A DNA stretch of 11,202 nt from Actinomycetota bacterium (GTDB taxonomy: Bacteria; Actinomycetota; Actinomycetes; Actinomycetales; Actinomycetaceae): NCBI GenBank assembly GCA_019425105.1, contig JAHYYD010000050.1, positions 1 through 11,202 on the forward strand, read 5' to 3'. The position numbers and the translations under genes were made by a program. Within the stretch, counting starts at the first letter, position 1. Each line of letters begins with the position of its first letter. A model generated the notes under the pieces. The model did not search any database. It was not told where the DNA came from and saw only the letters and a list, made by a program, of their open reading frames with translations. This document shows, piece by piece, positions 1 to 6,464 of this stretch.

Positions 1-228
1 TCGGACCTGTCGCAGGGGTACCGCGGCCTGCCGCCCACGGACGGCGTCCTCGTGCTCACCGAGGCGGGGGATCGCGTCATCGCGCGCCCCTCGGGCACTG
101 AGCCCAAGCTCAAGTGCTACCTCGAGGTGATCCTGCCGGTCGCAGGCGGGGAGCCGCTGCCCTGGGAGCAGGCGCGTGAGCGTCTCGACGCAATTAAGGG
201 AGCTTTCGCCGAGATTATCGGTCTGTAG
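1..228 (+). CDS. Phosphoglucomutase/phosphomannomutase, C-terminal end (partial)
   Basis: This is the last 75 codons of a gene whose start lies left of the window; it ends at a TAG at 226-228. The reading frame contains RPSGTEPKLKCYLEV (window residues 29-43), the phosphate-binding loop of the C-terminal domain of alpha-D-phosphohexomutases. These cytosolic enzymes interconvert sugar 1-phosphates and 6-phosphates through a bis-phosphate intermediate. The GTEPK form of the loop is typical of bacterial PgcA/ManB-like phospho-sugar mutases; the glucosamine mutase GlmM usually has a GTEP loop followed by different residues. Substrate choice (glucose or mannose) cannot be read from this fragment. 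No convincing terminator follows, and the next gene starts 80 bp downstream with what looks like its own promoter. Confidence 0.9.
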   Translation, partial: SDLSQGYRGLPPTDGVLVLTEAGDRVIARPSGTEPKLKCYLEVILPVAGGEPLPWEQARERLDAIKGAFAEIIGL

Positions 229-295
229 AGGCGAATCGGCCCTCCGTCGGCGCATTTTCTGCGGGTAAAGCCCTGCGTGAAGAAATAGATAACGC

Positions 296-308
296 TATAC
301 TTGCGTAT
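296..308 (+). promoter_or_regulatory. Putative -10 element of a leaderless promoter
   Basis: TATACT at 296-301 differs from the consensus -10 hexamer TATAAT at one base. The A of the downstream ATG (309) lies 8 bases past its last base, where transcription would be expected to begin. No Shine-Dalgarno-like purine run precedes the ATG. Together these suggest a leaderless mRNA, a form common in actinobacteria. The -35 position (about 273-278, CTGCGT) is a poor match, so the call rests on the -10 element and the spacing. Confidence 0.5.
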
Positions 309-1130
309 ATGGCAACTCACAGTGAATCGCTGGCGGAGACCCTTCCCTTCGCCGACCGGCCCGTCGAGAAGGCGCCCGGCCACTGGGTGCTCGCGCGCGC
401 CGGAAAGACGGTGCTGCGCCCCGGCGGCCTCGCCCTCAGCACGTGGGCGCTCAAGCGCGCCGTGTTGCCCGGCTCGGACGTCGTCGAATTCGCGCCCGGA
501 CTGGGCGTCACGGCCTCGGCGATTATTGAGGTAGGCCCCGCCTCCTACGTCGGCGTGGAGCGCGATCCAAACGCCTCCGCGCGCGTGGACGCCATCGCCT
601 CGGGCGTGGGGCGCTGCGTGAACGCCGACGCGGCCGAAACCGGCCTGCCGGATGAGAGCGCGGACGTCGTCATCGGCGAAGCCATGCTCTCCATGCAGGG
701 CGAAAAAGCCAAGCGCGCCATCATGAGAGAGGCCGCGCGCATCCTGCGCCCCGGCGGCCGCTACGTCATCCACGAGCTGGCGATGCGCCCCGACACGATC
801 GCGGAAGAGCCGGCCACCGAGATTCGCCGCGCGCTGGCACGCGCCATCAACGTCAACGCCCGCCCCCTCACGGTCGCCGACTGGAGGCGCGCGCTCGAGG
901 AGGTAGGCCTCGTCGTCGAAGAGACCCGCACGGCCCCGATGGCCCTCCTCAAGCCCGGCCGTATGATCGCCGACGAGGGCGTGCGTGGAGCCCTGCGCAT
1001 CATGCGCAACGTCGCGCGGGACAAAGACCTGCGTGAACGCGTCACCACCATGGCGCGCACGTTTAAGAAATATGATCGACATCTGTGCGGCGTCGCCATC
1101 GTCGCGCGCAAACCCAAGGAGAGCCAATGA
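309..1130 (+). CDS. Class I SAM-dependent methyltransferase (unknown substrate)
   Basis: This 273-aa soluble protein has a Rossmann-type methyltransferase core. Motif I is VVEFAPGLGVT (residues 58-68), the acidic end of strand beta-2 is VGVERD (81-86), the motif II/III region is NADAAETGLPDESADVVIG (105-123), and RILRPGGRYVIHEL (144-157) is the usual post-motif 'LRPGG' strand. This is the UbiE/Methyltransf_11 type of fold, which moves the SAM methyl group to small molecules. About 55 N-terminal residues and a helical C-terminal third (from about 165) flank the core and probably form the substrate cap. The ATG at 309 lacks a Shine-Dalgarno sequence but sits at the right distance from a TATACT box, so translation is probably leaderless. 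The stop overlaps the cupin start as ATGA, so the two proteins are likely coupled in synthesis and function. The substrate is not evident from the sequence. Confidence 0.85.
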   Translation: MATHSESLAETLPFADRPVEKAPGHWVLARAGKTVLRPGGLALSTWALKRAVLPGSDVVEFAPGLGVTASAIIEVGPASYVGVERDPNASARVDAIASGVGRCVNADAAETGLPDESADVVIGEAMLSMQGEKAKRAIMREAARILRPGGRYVIHELAMRPDTIAEEPATEIRRALARAINVNARPLTVADWRRALEEVGLVVEETRTAPMALLKPGRMIADEGVRGALRIMRNVARDKDLRERVTTMARTFKKYDRHLCGVAIVARKPKESQ

Positions 1131-1498
1131 GCCTGTCGCCCGAATCGAACACCGAGGTCCCCACGCCCATCATGACGGACCTGCAGGACATCGCCTCGAT
1201 GATCCAGATCAACGAGGAAGCCACGGTGTCGCGCACCGTCATGCACGCAGAGGGCGTGCGCCTGGTCCTGTTCAGCTTCGATAAGGACGAGATCCTCAGC
1301 GAGCACACCGCCGCGATGCCCGTCATCCTCCACACCCTCGAGGGTGCCCTCGAGATCGAGGCCGATGGTCGCACCGTCGTCCTGAAGCCCGGCGACGTCA
1401 TCCACTTCGGCACGCGCCTGCCGCACGCCGTGCGCGCGCTCGAGCCCTCGAAGATGGCCCTGTACATGCTCGATCGCCGCGAGCGCCCCAAGGCCTGA
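1127..1498 (+). CDS. Small single-domain cupin protein
   Basis: This 123-aa protein has one conserved beta-barrel cupin domain. The first cupin motif is degenerate: SEH at 58-60 supplies one histidine rather than the classical HxH, followed by LEG at 71-73. The second motif, KPGDVIHFGTRLPHAVRA (87-104), contains PGD and the conserved PH (99-100). H60, H93 and H100 are candidate metal ligands, but the incomplete motif makes enzymatic activity uncertain; it could be a binding or sensor protein. The start is set by AAGGAG (1116-1121) five bases before an ATG that overlaps the methyltransferase stop. An in-frame ATG at 1085 would extend it by 14 residues into the upstream gene and has weaker support. 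Transcription ends at a strong hairpin 20 bp after the stop. Confidence 0.85.
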   Translation: MSLSPESNTEVPTPIMTDLQDIASMIQINEEATVSRTVMHAEGVRLVLFSFDKDEILSEHTAAMPVILHTLEGALEIEADGRTVVLKPGDVIHFGTRLPHAVRALEPSKMALYMLDRRERPKA

Positions 1499-1517
1499 GG
1501 CTCCGACACTGTGCGGC

Positions 1518-1566
1518 GGGCCCCGTCCTCGTGAGGTGATGCACGAGGCCGGGGCCCGTTTGTTGT
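1518..1566 (+). terminator. Rho-independent terminator after the cupin gene
   Basis: Two 16-base arms (1518-1533 and 1542-1557) pair with one mismatch around an 8-base loop (1534-1541). The stem is very GC-rich and is followed on the + strand by GTTTGTTGT (1558-1566), a T-rich exit tract. It lies just after the cupin stop and separates this unit from the convergent restriction gene. On the - strand no T-tract follows, so it should act mainly on + strand transcripts. Confidence 0.85.
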
Positions 1567-1673
1567 ATCCGCGAAAGCGGCTCTTCGTAATTGAGGGTGT
1601 GGGGGCGGTATGCAGCATGGCGCACAGTTCGCTCACGCATGCCGAACGCGGGTGACGTGAGATGTGCTACCTG
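1567..1673. other. Short gene-free boundary between host DNA and the R-M islet
   Basis: There is no credible coding region here. It holds a small CCGC-GAAA-GCGG hairpin (1569-1580) with a GNRA-type loop, then GC-rich sequence up to about 1660. Composition changes at the restriction gene's stop codon (1674-1676). No insertion-sequence end, tRNA, or repeat shared with the other boundary near 4080-4125 was found by eye. Confidence 0.5.
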
Positions 1674-2423
1674 TTAACGCCCTACCATGGCATCAAATTG
1701 GGCATCGGGAAGAGCCTTGATGTAAGCGAGTCTCGCCGAGATTGCAGCCGCGAGATTTGCAAGTGAAAGAGCAGGCGACGGTTCGTCGAAGTCGCCGCTT
1801 CCTTCTTTCGCTGTGACCAAGGCGGCGGCATCATAATACCCTTCGCTCACCATTCTCTCAAAGAAAATGCGATATCGGCCAATGTATGATTCGCCTTCAA
1901 AAATAGGATCAGGAGGAAAAGGCATATTTTTGGGTAAGCGGACAGGGTTTGTGGACTTATCGGTGTCTTCGACGAGCATTAGAAAGCCAAACCAAGGCTT
2001 AAGAGTGCCGAACAAGCCTCTTTGTGCCGCCATTTGTGAGTCGGCAGCAAGCCCTAGCGCCTCTTCAGTGCGATTGTTGAAGTTGTTGCCGAAAGATGGG
2101 CCACGTTGTGACTTGAATTCCATTGCAGCAATGAGGGCACCGCGATATAGAACAATGAGATCCCAGGTCTTTGCGGGGCGGAAGTAAGCAGGAAGATCTG
2201 CGGACGTATCGTACCTGATCTCCACGGAGAGCGAAGGGTCGCTTTGCCACAATTCGCTCACCGCACTTTGAAGCGCGCTCATCTGTTTGCCGCCGGTCGC
2301 GCCAGCTCGGTTTCCGTTATCTTTGACTCCGGATTTGGAACCTTGCTTGCGCTGCTGAATGTCGAGATACTTCCAATATCCATTGATCGCGAGTTGCCAG
2401 TCCGGGTAATCAATTGGCGACAT
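1674..2423 (-). CDS. PaeR7I/XhoI-family type II restriction endonuclease
   Basis: This 249-aa protein belongs to the XhoI/PaeR7I family, whose members cut the palindrome CTCGAG; its length is close to the family norm of roughly 245 aa. The catalytic core is a PD-(D/E)xK-type site: TWDLIVL (D88), then MEFK (E102, K104), followed by the family-specific block SFGNNFNNRTEEALG (110-124). The protein is cytosolic and has no signal or membrane segment. The start at 2423 is chosen because AAGGAGT lies five bases upstream. The open frame continues to 2495, but that extension overlaps the methyltransferase and lacks family sequence. The start is 10 bp past the methyltransferase stop, so the toxic partner is made second from a shared transcript. 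CTCGAG specificity is inferred from the family, and single residue changes could alter it. No frameshift or missing catalytic residue is seen. Confidence 0.9.
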   Translation of the reverse strand: MSPIDYPDWQLAINGYWKYLDIQQRKQGSKSGVKDNGNRAGATGGKQMSALQSAVSELWQSDPSLSVEIRYDTSADLPAYFRPAKTWDLIVLYRGALIAAMEFKSQRGPSFGNNFNNRTEEALGLAADSQMAAQRGLFGTLKPWFGFLMLVEDTDKSTNPVRLPKNMPFPPDPIFEGESYIGRYRIFFERMVSEGYYDAAALVTAKEGSGDFDEPSPALSLANLAAAISARLAYIKALPDAQFDAMVGR

Positions 2424-2428
2424 TGGTG

Positions 2429-2435
2429 ACTCCTT
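2429..2435 (-). promoter_or_regulatory. Ribosome binding site of the endonuclease, overlapping the methyltransferase stop
   Basis: Read on the - strand, AAGGAGT lies five bases upstream of the ATG at 2423. Its first two bases lie inside the methyltransferase TAA (2436-2434). Ribosomes finishing the methyltransferase therefore end on the endonuclease initiation site, which implies translational coupling. This site also decides the endonuclease start. Confidence 0.75.
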
Positions 2436-4077
2436 AGGTAAATGAGAGTGAATGAACTGTGCCGGCAGGAAGACTGTAGGCTTGTTCGGTGGCAAGATCG
2501 GCGGCAGAACGGTCTTTCTTGCGGAATGCCTCCTTGAGTGCTTGAGCTACCTTAGGGGAAATTGTATGAGGGGAGGGGACTGCAATGGTTCGTAAGTACT
2601 GGGCCTGGAATCGCAATGTGCCGCCACGCATTTTCACTCCGTAAGCATGTACAAATGCCTCAGCGACTTTTGAAAGAAGAATGCCTCCGAGAACCTCAAG
2701 ATCCCATGTGTCAGAGATAATATAATAGAGATTATGGTGTGGGTATAGGCCGCCAGGCTCATAAATGGGCGTAATTTGTGCTTTCAGGTCTTGAAATAAG
2801 AGCTTCGGTTGTGCAATGCGATCGAAGTGGACTTTGTCAATCGTTCTGTACCATTTCGATGGATATTTCTTTGCGACGTAGCGGTTCCTTAACTGTGGCC
2901 TACGTGCAAATGCCTGGGAAAGTAGTGGGTAGTCATCCAGGTTGACGAGAGTGCCATTAGGACTCCATGGGTTGATCAGTACTTTTGAGGGGGGCTCTAG
3001 GTGCCCTTTTCGTATATCGTCCGCAGTGACGAGCGGTAGGATTCGATCACTCTCAACTTCGGACTGATTATGTATATCGAGCAAAAAGGCACTGTCGTTT
3101 CCCGTTGCAACACCAATGGAGATCTTGGTATTACCTGTAGATTCAATGGCCGGGAAGTGGGCTTGAAGATGTTCGATAAGTCGGATCATGTCAACGCTTC
3201 CTGAGGGCCAGAAGCTATCTGTGTGAAACCAATTATCCAAACGGGTGCCATTCCATCCGTGACCTGTTCCGTTCGTTCGTGTACTAGTAATATAGTTGAG
3301 GACTTCTTTCGCGGATGTTGCATCAAATTGTGCTGATGTATTGATGTATGTTGCCTCAGCCTGTTCGGACTTTTTGATCAGCGTGATGGCTGGGTATGCG
3401 GACACTTGTTTTTCAAAAGCATTTACTTCGTGCATCTCCCAGACAGATTCCATGGAATATTGTTCCGTGATTAGTCTTCGAAGGTTTTTCCCGTATGCAT
3501 TGTGCATCCATCGGTCTGCGCATATGTATGACAGGCTCCCATTGGTGCGTAATATGGATAAGCCGCGTTCGAAAAATCCGATGTAGATGTCAGCGCGACC
3601 GCGCATGGTTTTCCATTTTTGTCGGTACTTCTTTTCGGTGTTATTACTTAGGTTTTCTGATCGAATATAGGGTGGGTTCCCGACGACAAAGTCTGCATTG
3701 ATGGGAATTTGATCGAGTAGAAAATCGCCCTGCCTAAGCCAATCGCTGGTAAGTATTTCTGCTTCTTGATTAGAGTAGTTATAAGCCTTGAGAAGATTCT
3801 TTATTATTCTCGCGCATGTTTTGACGTGCGTAGTTTGGAGATCGATTCCAAAGAGACTTCTTCTGATCTCTTCAGCGCTACGTTTGTGTCTTTGAGCTGA
3901 GTCGAGTAGGCGCTCGACTATTGGAGCTATAAAGGCTCCTGATCCGATTGAAGGCTCAACAATGAGTTTTGTGGCTAGATCTTTGTCTGGAGTGTAGCCG
4001 ACGAGGTCCAAAATTGCCTCGACTACCCACCGTTGAGTGAATACCTCTCCAAACGATGCGTTGTTGGAATCATTCAT
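2434..4077 (-). CDS. N6-adenine DNA methyltransferase of the PaeR7I-type R-M system
   Basis: This 547-aa protein has the gamma-class order of amino-methyltransferase motifs. A motif X-like GEVFTQRWVVEAILD (10-24) comes first, then the SAM-binding motif I VEPSIGSGAF (40-49), motif II LFGIDL with D79 (75-80), and the catalytic motif IV NPPY (134-137), as in M.TaqI, M.Eco57I and M.PaeR7I. The long C-terminal part (from about 280) is the expected target-recognition region. NPPY indicates N6-adenine methylation; with the PaeR7I-family partner the predicted product is methylated adenine in CTCGAG, which would protect the chromosome. The ATG at 4077 is preceded by GGAG at six bases; a TTG at 4083 is in frame but too close to that site. 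It is the first gene of the pair, which lets protection precede cutting. No clear promoter is seen in the 46 bp upstream, so it may be read partly from the SdpI-like gene. Confidence 0.9.
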   Translation of the reverse strand: MNDSNNASFGEVFTQRWVVEAILDLVGYTPDKDLATKLIVEPSIGSGAFIAPIVERLLDSAQRHKRSAEEIRRSLFGIDLQTTHVKTCARIIKNLLKAYNYSNQEAEILTSDWLRQGDFLLDQIPINADFVVGNPPYIRSENLSNNTEKKYRQKWKTMRGRADIYIGFFERGLSILRTNGSLSYICADRWMHNAYGKNLRRLITEQYSMESVWEMHEVNAFEKQVSAYPAITLIKKSEQAEATYINTSAQFDATSAKEVLNYITSTRTNGTGHGWNGTRLDNWFHTDSFWPSGSVDMIRLIEHLQAHFPAIESTGNTKISIGVATGNDSAFLLDIHNQSEVESDRILPLVTADDIRKGHLEPPSKVLINPWSPNGTLVNLDDYPLLSQAFARRPQLRNRYVAKKYPSKWYRTIDKVHFDRIAQPKLLFQDLKAQITPIYEPGGLYPHHNLYYIISDTWDLEVLGGILLSKVAEAFVHAYGVKMRGGTLRFQAQYLRTIAVPSPHTISPKVAQALKEAFRKKDRSAADLATEQAYSLPAGTVHSLSFT

Positions 4078-4123
4078 TGTCAACTCCGATAGTCAAAGGA
4101 AATCTTCAAATAAAAGAGTTTTA

Positions 4124-4480
4124 TTACTTCAGCGACGCCTTGCCGGCGCCCTTTGCGACCAGCCAGAGGCTGGCCTCGACGATGAGACCCGAGACGATGA
4201 AGACGATGGGCACCGAGATGCGCGCGTCCATGAGGGTGGTGGCAGCCAGGGCGATGCCGTGGGCCGTGCCCAGGACGCCGCCGCCGAAGAGGATGGGCCA
4301 GGCGGCGCGGTGTGCGCGCTCCCAGTCCTGCGAGCCGGGCTCGATGCCTGCCAGGTGCAGCCCCAGGGGAGGACGGCACACGCCGGCGCGCGCGGTCAGG
4401 CCCGACGCGAACAGGTAGAGGCCACCCGCGATGAGAGCGACGGCGAGAATCAGGAAGACGGCGATCAGTCCGACGTGCAC
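4124..4480 (-). CDS. SdpI/YhfL-like small integral membrane protein
   Basis: This 118-aa protein has three hydrophobic segments: about residues 5-26, 61-80 and 88-110. The first is followed by a region containing GSQDWERAHRAAWPI (49-63), which matches the W-x(3)-H/N-R-x-A pattern of SdpI/YhfL-family proteins. Bacillus SdpI gives immunity to the SdpC toxin and sequesters its repressor, but most family members, including actinobacterial ones, have no known role, and no toxin gene is nearby. The start is a GTG at 4480, preceded by AAGGGG at five bases (4486-4491). It lies downstream of the iron-transport ATPase with a 146-bp gap that carries its own likely promoter, so it is probably a separate unit. 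The AT-rich R-M islet begins exactly at its stop codon. Confidence 0.75.
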   Translation of the reverse strand: MHVGLIAVFLILAVALIAGGLYLFASGLTARAGVCRPPLGLHLAGIEPGSQDWERAHRAAWPILFGGGVLGTAHGIALAATTLMDARISVPIVFIVSGLIVEASLWLVAKGAGKASLK

Positions 4481-4501
4481 GGGAACCCCTTGGAAGACGA
4501 G

Positions 4502-4542
4502 CGTTTCACGGCCGTTTCACGAAGGGCCGCGCGCCTATTCTA
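4502..4542 (-). promoter_or_regulatory. Putative promoter and direct-repeat operator of the SdpI-like gene
   Basis: Read on the - strand, TAGAAT (4542-4537) is one base from the -10 consensus. Just downstream are two exact copies of CGTGAAACG (4521-4513 and 4510-4502) spaced by 11 bp, one helical turn, ending about 11 bases before the Shine-Dalgarno of the GTG start. A tandem site in the transcription start/leader region suggests a repressor operator. No good -35 hexamer is visible, and no regulator gene is nearby. Confidence 0.4.
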
Positions 4543-4573
4543 CCCGGCCCCGGCCTCGTCGCCGCTGAGGCGG

Positions 4574-4626
4574 GCGGGGCGCGGTGACCGTGCGGCGGCC
4601 AAGCCGCGCGCCCGAGCCAGCCCCGC
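4574..4626 (-). terminator. GC-rich hairpin after the iron-transport operon
   Basis: Directly after the ATPase stop, complementary 7-base arms (4620-4626 with 4574-4580) enclose a smaller internal hairpin, GCGGC-TTG-GCCGC on the - strand. The structure lies where the operon transcript should end. No T-tract follows, so intrinsic termination is doubtful; the hairpin may instead protect the 3' end or slow polymerase for Rho. Confidence 0.3.
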
Positions 4627-5382
4627 TTAGAAGTAGCAGGCGAGCGGGCCGTTGGGGCCCGGTACGACGGTGACAGGGGTATCGAAGATGTCGGTGAGGA
4701 CCTCGTCGCGCATGATCTCCTCCGGGGTGCCCATGAAGGCGACCCTCCCGTCCTTGAGCGCGCAGATTTGCGAGGCGTAACGCGCCGCGAAGTTGATGTC
4801 GTGCAGGACGATGACGATCGTGCGAGAAAACTCGCGCGCCGCCCGCTCCAGCATCCGCATCATCTCGACGCTGCGCGCGATATCCAGGTTGTTGAGGGGC
4901 TCGTCCAGCAGGACGTACTCCGTCTCCTGGGCGAGCACCATGGCGACGTAGGCGCGCTGCCGCTGGCCGCCCGACAGCTGGTCCAGGTAGCGCCCTTCGA
5001 GCTCCTCCAGGTCGAGGAAGCCGATGTAGCGGTCGATGATGGTCTCATCCTGCGCGCTCAGCCGTCCCTTCGAGTGGGGGAAGCGCCCGAAACCCACCAG
5101 CTGGCGCACCGTGAGGCGCGAAATGAAGTGGTTCTCCTGGCGCAGGATCGACAGGGTGCGCGCCAGCTCGGAGGACTTCGTCGTGGCCACGTTGAGGCCG
5201 CCGACCTCGATCGTGCCCTCGTCGATGCCCAGGAGGCGCCCGATCATGGTGAGGATCGTGGACTTGCCCGCGCCGTTGGGGCCCACGAGCGCCGTGATGC
5301 CGCCCGTGGGGATGTCGAGGGAGACCGCGCCGATGCGCACCGACGGCGAATACTGCTTGACGACGGAATCGATGGAGATCAC
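4627..5382 (-). CDS. Ferric-siderophore ABC transporter ATP-binding protein (YclP/FepC-like)
   Basis: This 251-aa cytosolic ATPase powers the importer encoded by the genes just upstream. All nucleotide-binding motifs are intact: Walker A GPNGAGKST (34-42), Q-loop Q82, signature LSGGQRQR (136-143), Walker B YVLLDE (156-161) and the switch histidine H194 in VLHDIN. Stretches such as SELARTLSIL, LVGFGRFPHSKGRL and LDEPLNNLDIARSVEMM are characteristic of the YclP/VctC branch that serves catecholate-type siderophores such as petrobactin. The start is a GTG at 5382 sharing GTGA with the stop of the preceding permease, with AAGGG six bases upstream. The open frame runs further upstream but only as an out-of-frame reading of the permease. 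It is the last gene of the operon. Confidence 0.93.
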   Translation of the reverse strand: MISIDSVVKQYSPSVRIGAVSLDIPTGGITALVGPNGAGKSTILTMIGRLLGIDEGTIEVGGLNVATTKSSELARTLSILRQENHFISRLTVRQLVGFGRFPHSKGRLSAQDETIIDRYIGFLDLEELEGRYLDQLSGGQRQRAYVAMVLAQETEYVLLDEPLNNLDIARSVEMMRMLERAAREFSRTIVIVLHDINFAARYASQICALKDGRVAFMGTPEEIMRDEVLTDIFDTPVTVVPGPNGPLACYF

Positions 5383-6464
5383 AGGCGGCCCTTCCGCAAG
5401 ATAGTGACGATGAACGCGAGTCCGCCGACGAACTCGATGATGATGGAGACGACGCCCTGCGTGTTGAACACGTGATTCATGACGAAGTACGCGCTGGCCA
5501 GGATCGCGGCACCCAGAGCGACGGACATCGCGAAGATGTAGCGGTGATCGTGCGTGTCCGAGAACTGGTAGGCCAGCGTCGCCACGAGGAACCCGAGGAA
5601 CGTCATGGGACCCACGAGGGCCGTGGATGTGGCCATGAGGATCGACACCAGGACGAGGACAAGCACGGAGGTGCGGCGGTGATTGAGTCCCAGGTTGGTG
5701 GCCGTCTCGCGGCCGAGCGAGAGCACCGACAGCTGGCGGGTGAGGGCGACGAGGGCGATGGCCGCAGCCGCGACGAGCGGGACCGCGATCGGGAAATACT
5801 CCTTCTGGGCGTTCGCGATCGACCCGAAAAGGCGCGCGGTCAGTACGTCGAACTCCGAGGGCGTGAGGAGGCGCTGCATGAAGGTGGAGATCGACCCGAG
5901 GCCCGCGCCCAACATGACGCCGATGAGGAGCATCGCGTGCATCGAGGCCCGCTGCGAGGTGAGCAGCCACGAATACAGCACGAGGGTCAAGGCGATCATG
6001 AGGGCGAGCTGCCCGACGAAGTTCCCGACGGTCGCCGACGCGCCCAGGCCAGCGACGCCCAGGAAGAAGATCGTGGAGGTGTGGATCGCCCGGTACAGGG
6101 ACTCAAACCCGAGGATTGAGGGCGTGATGATGCGGTTGTTCGCCACCGTCTGGAAGGCGACCGTCGCCATGCCCTGACACACCGCCACGATGGCGATCGC
6201 GAGGACCGCGAAGGCGCGCCTGCGGGCGAGCCTCCAGAACACGGGGGTGCCGAACTGTGCGGGGTTCTTCCAGGCGATGAGTCCGATGCAGGCGAGGATC
6301 GCGACCGCGCACACGAGCCCGAAGAGGATCCACCAGCGACGCCGTGCGGCCGGGGAGGTGAAGGCGCCGGTGCGTCGGGTGGGGCGTTTCGTGCGCGCGG
6401 ACGAGGCCGGGGCCGGGGAAGCGGAGACGGCCTCGGGGGTCGCGGAGGAGGACAGGATGTTCAC
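5379..6464 (-). CDS. Iron-siderophore ABC transporter permease, second subunit (YclO-like, FecCD family)
   Basis: This 361-aa inner-membrane protein of the BtuC/FecCD family has a hydrophilic N-terminal leader of about 42 residues, rich in Ser, Ala and Arg. The first membrane helix starts near residue 44 and about nine or ten hydrophobic segments follow. FQTVANNRIITPSILGFESLY (104-124, with one-residue flanks) is the conserved loop of this permease branch. LGRETATNLGLN (250-261) is the cytoplasmic coupling helix that contacts the ATPase. It pairs with the other permease to form the channel. The start is a GTG at 6464 overlapping the preceding permease stop as GTGA, with a GGAAGGGGG purine run about ten bases upstream. 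It overlaps the ATPase gene by four bases, so stoichiometric translation is likely. Confidence 0.9.
   Translation of the reverse strand: MNILSSSATPEAVSASPAPASSARTKRPTRRTGAFTSPAARRRWWILFGLVCAVAILACIGLIAWKNPAQFGTPVFWRLARRRAFAVLAIAIVAVCQGMATVAFQTVANNRIITPSILGFESLYRAIHTSTIFFLGVAGLGASATVGNFVGQLALMIALTLVLYSWLLTSQRASMHAMLLIGVMLGAGLGSISTFMQRLLTPSEFDVLTARLFGSIANAQKEYFPIAVPLVAAAAIALVALTRQLSVLSLGRETATNLGLNHRRTSVLVLVLVSILMATSTALVGPMTFLGFLVATLAYQFSDTHDHRYIFAMSVALGAAILASAYFVMNHVFNTQGVVSIIIEFVGGLAFIVTILRKGRL

Larger units (their letters stand above)
1674..4123. other. AT-richer islet carrying a type II R-M module
   Basis: This block of about 2.4 kb is visibly richer in A/T and uses A/T-ending codons far more than the genes on both sides. 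It contains only the methyltransferase and endonuclease genes. The composition change coincides with the restriction gene stop on one side and with the stop codon of the SdpI-like gene on the other. These are the signs expected of horizontal transfer of a compact defence module. No integrase, transposase or flanking duplication is visible, so the mechanism of entry is not shown. Confidence 0.65.

Noticed and set aside
117..1127. 336-codon open frame on the - strand opposite the methyltransferase
   Set aside because: It is a shadow of the + strand gene, with Asp/Arg/Gly/His-rich composition and no recognisable motif.
2424..2495. Longer endonuclease start at 2495
   Set aside because: It overlaps the methyltransferase coding end and lacks a ribosome site, whereas the ATG at 2423 has AAGGAGT at ideal spacing and gives family-typical length.
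4109..4125. AATAAAA-GAG-TTTTATT as a terminator of the SdpI-like gene
   Set aside because: The 7-bp stem is entirely A/T with a 3-base loop, too weak for intrinsic termination.
5383..5970. N-terminal extension of the ATPase frame up to 5970
   Set aside because: The added residues are an out-of-frame reading of the permease. The GTG at 5382 with GTGA overlap and proper ATPase length is the real start.
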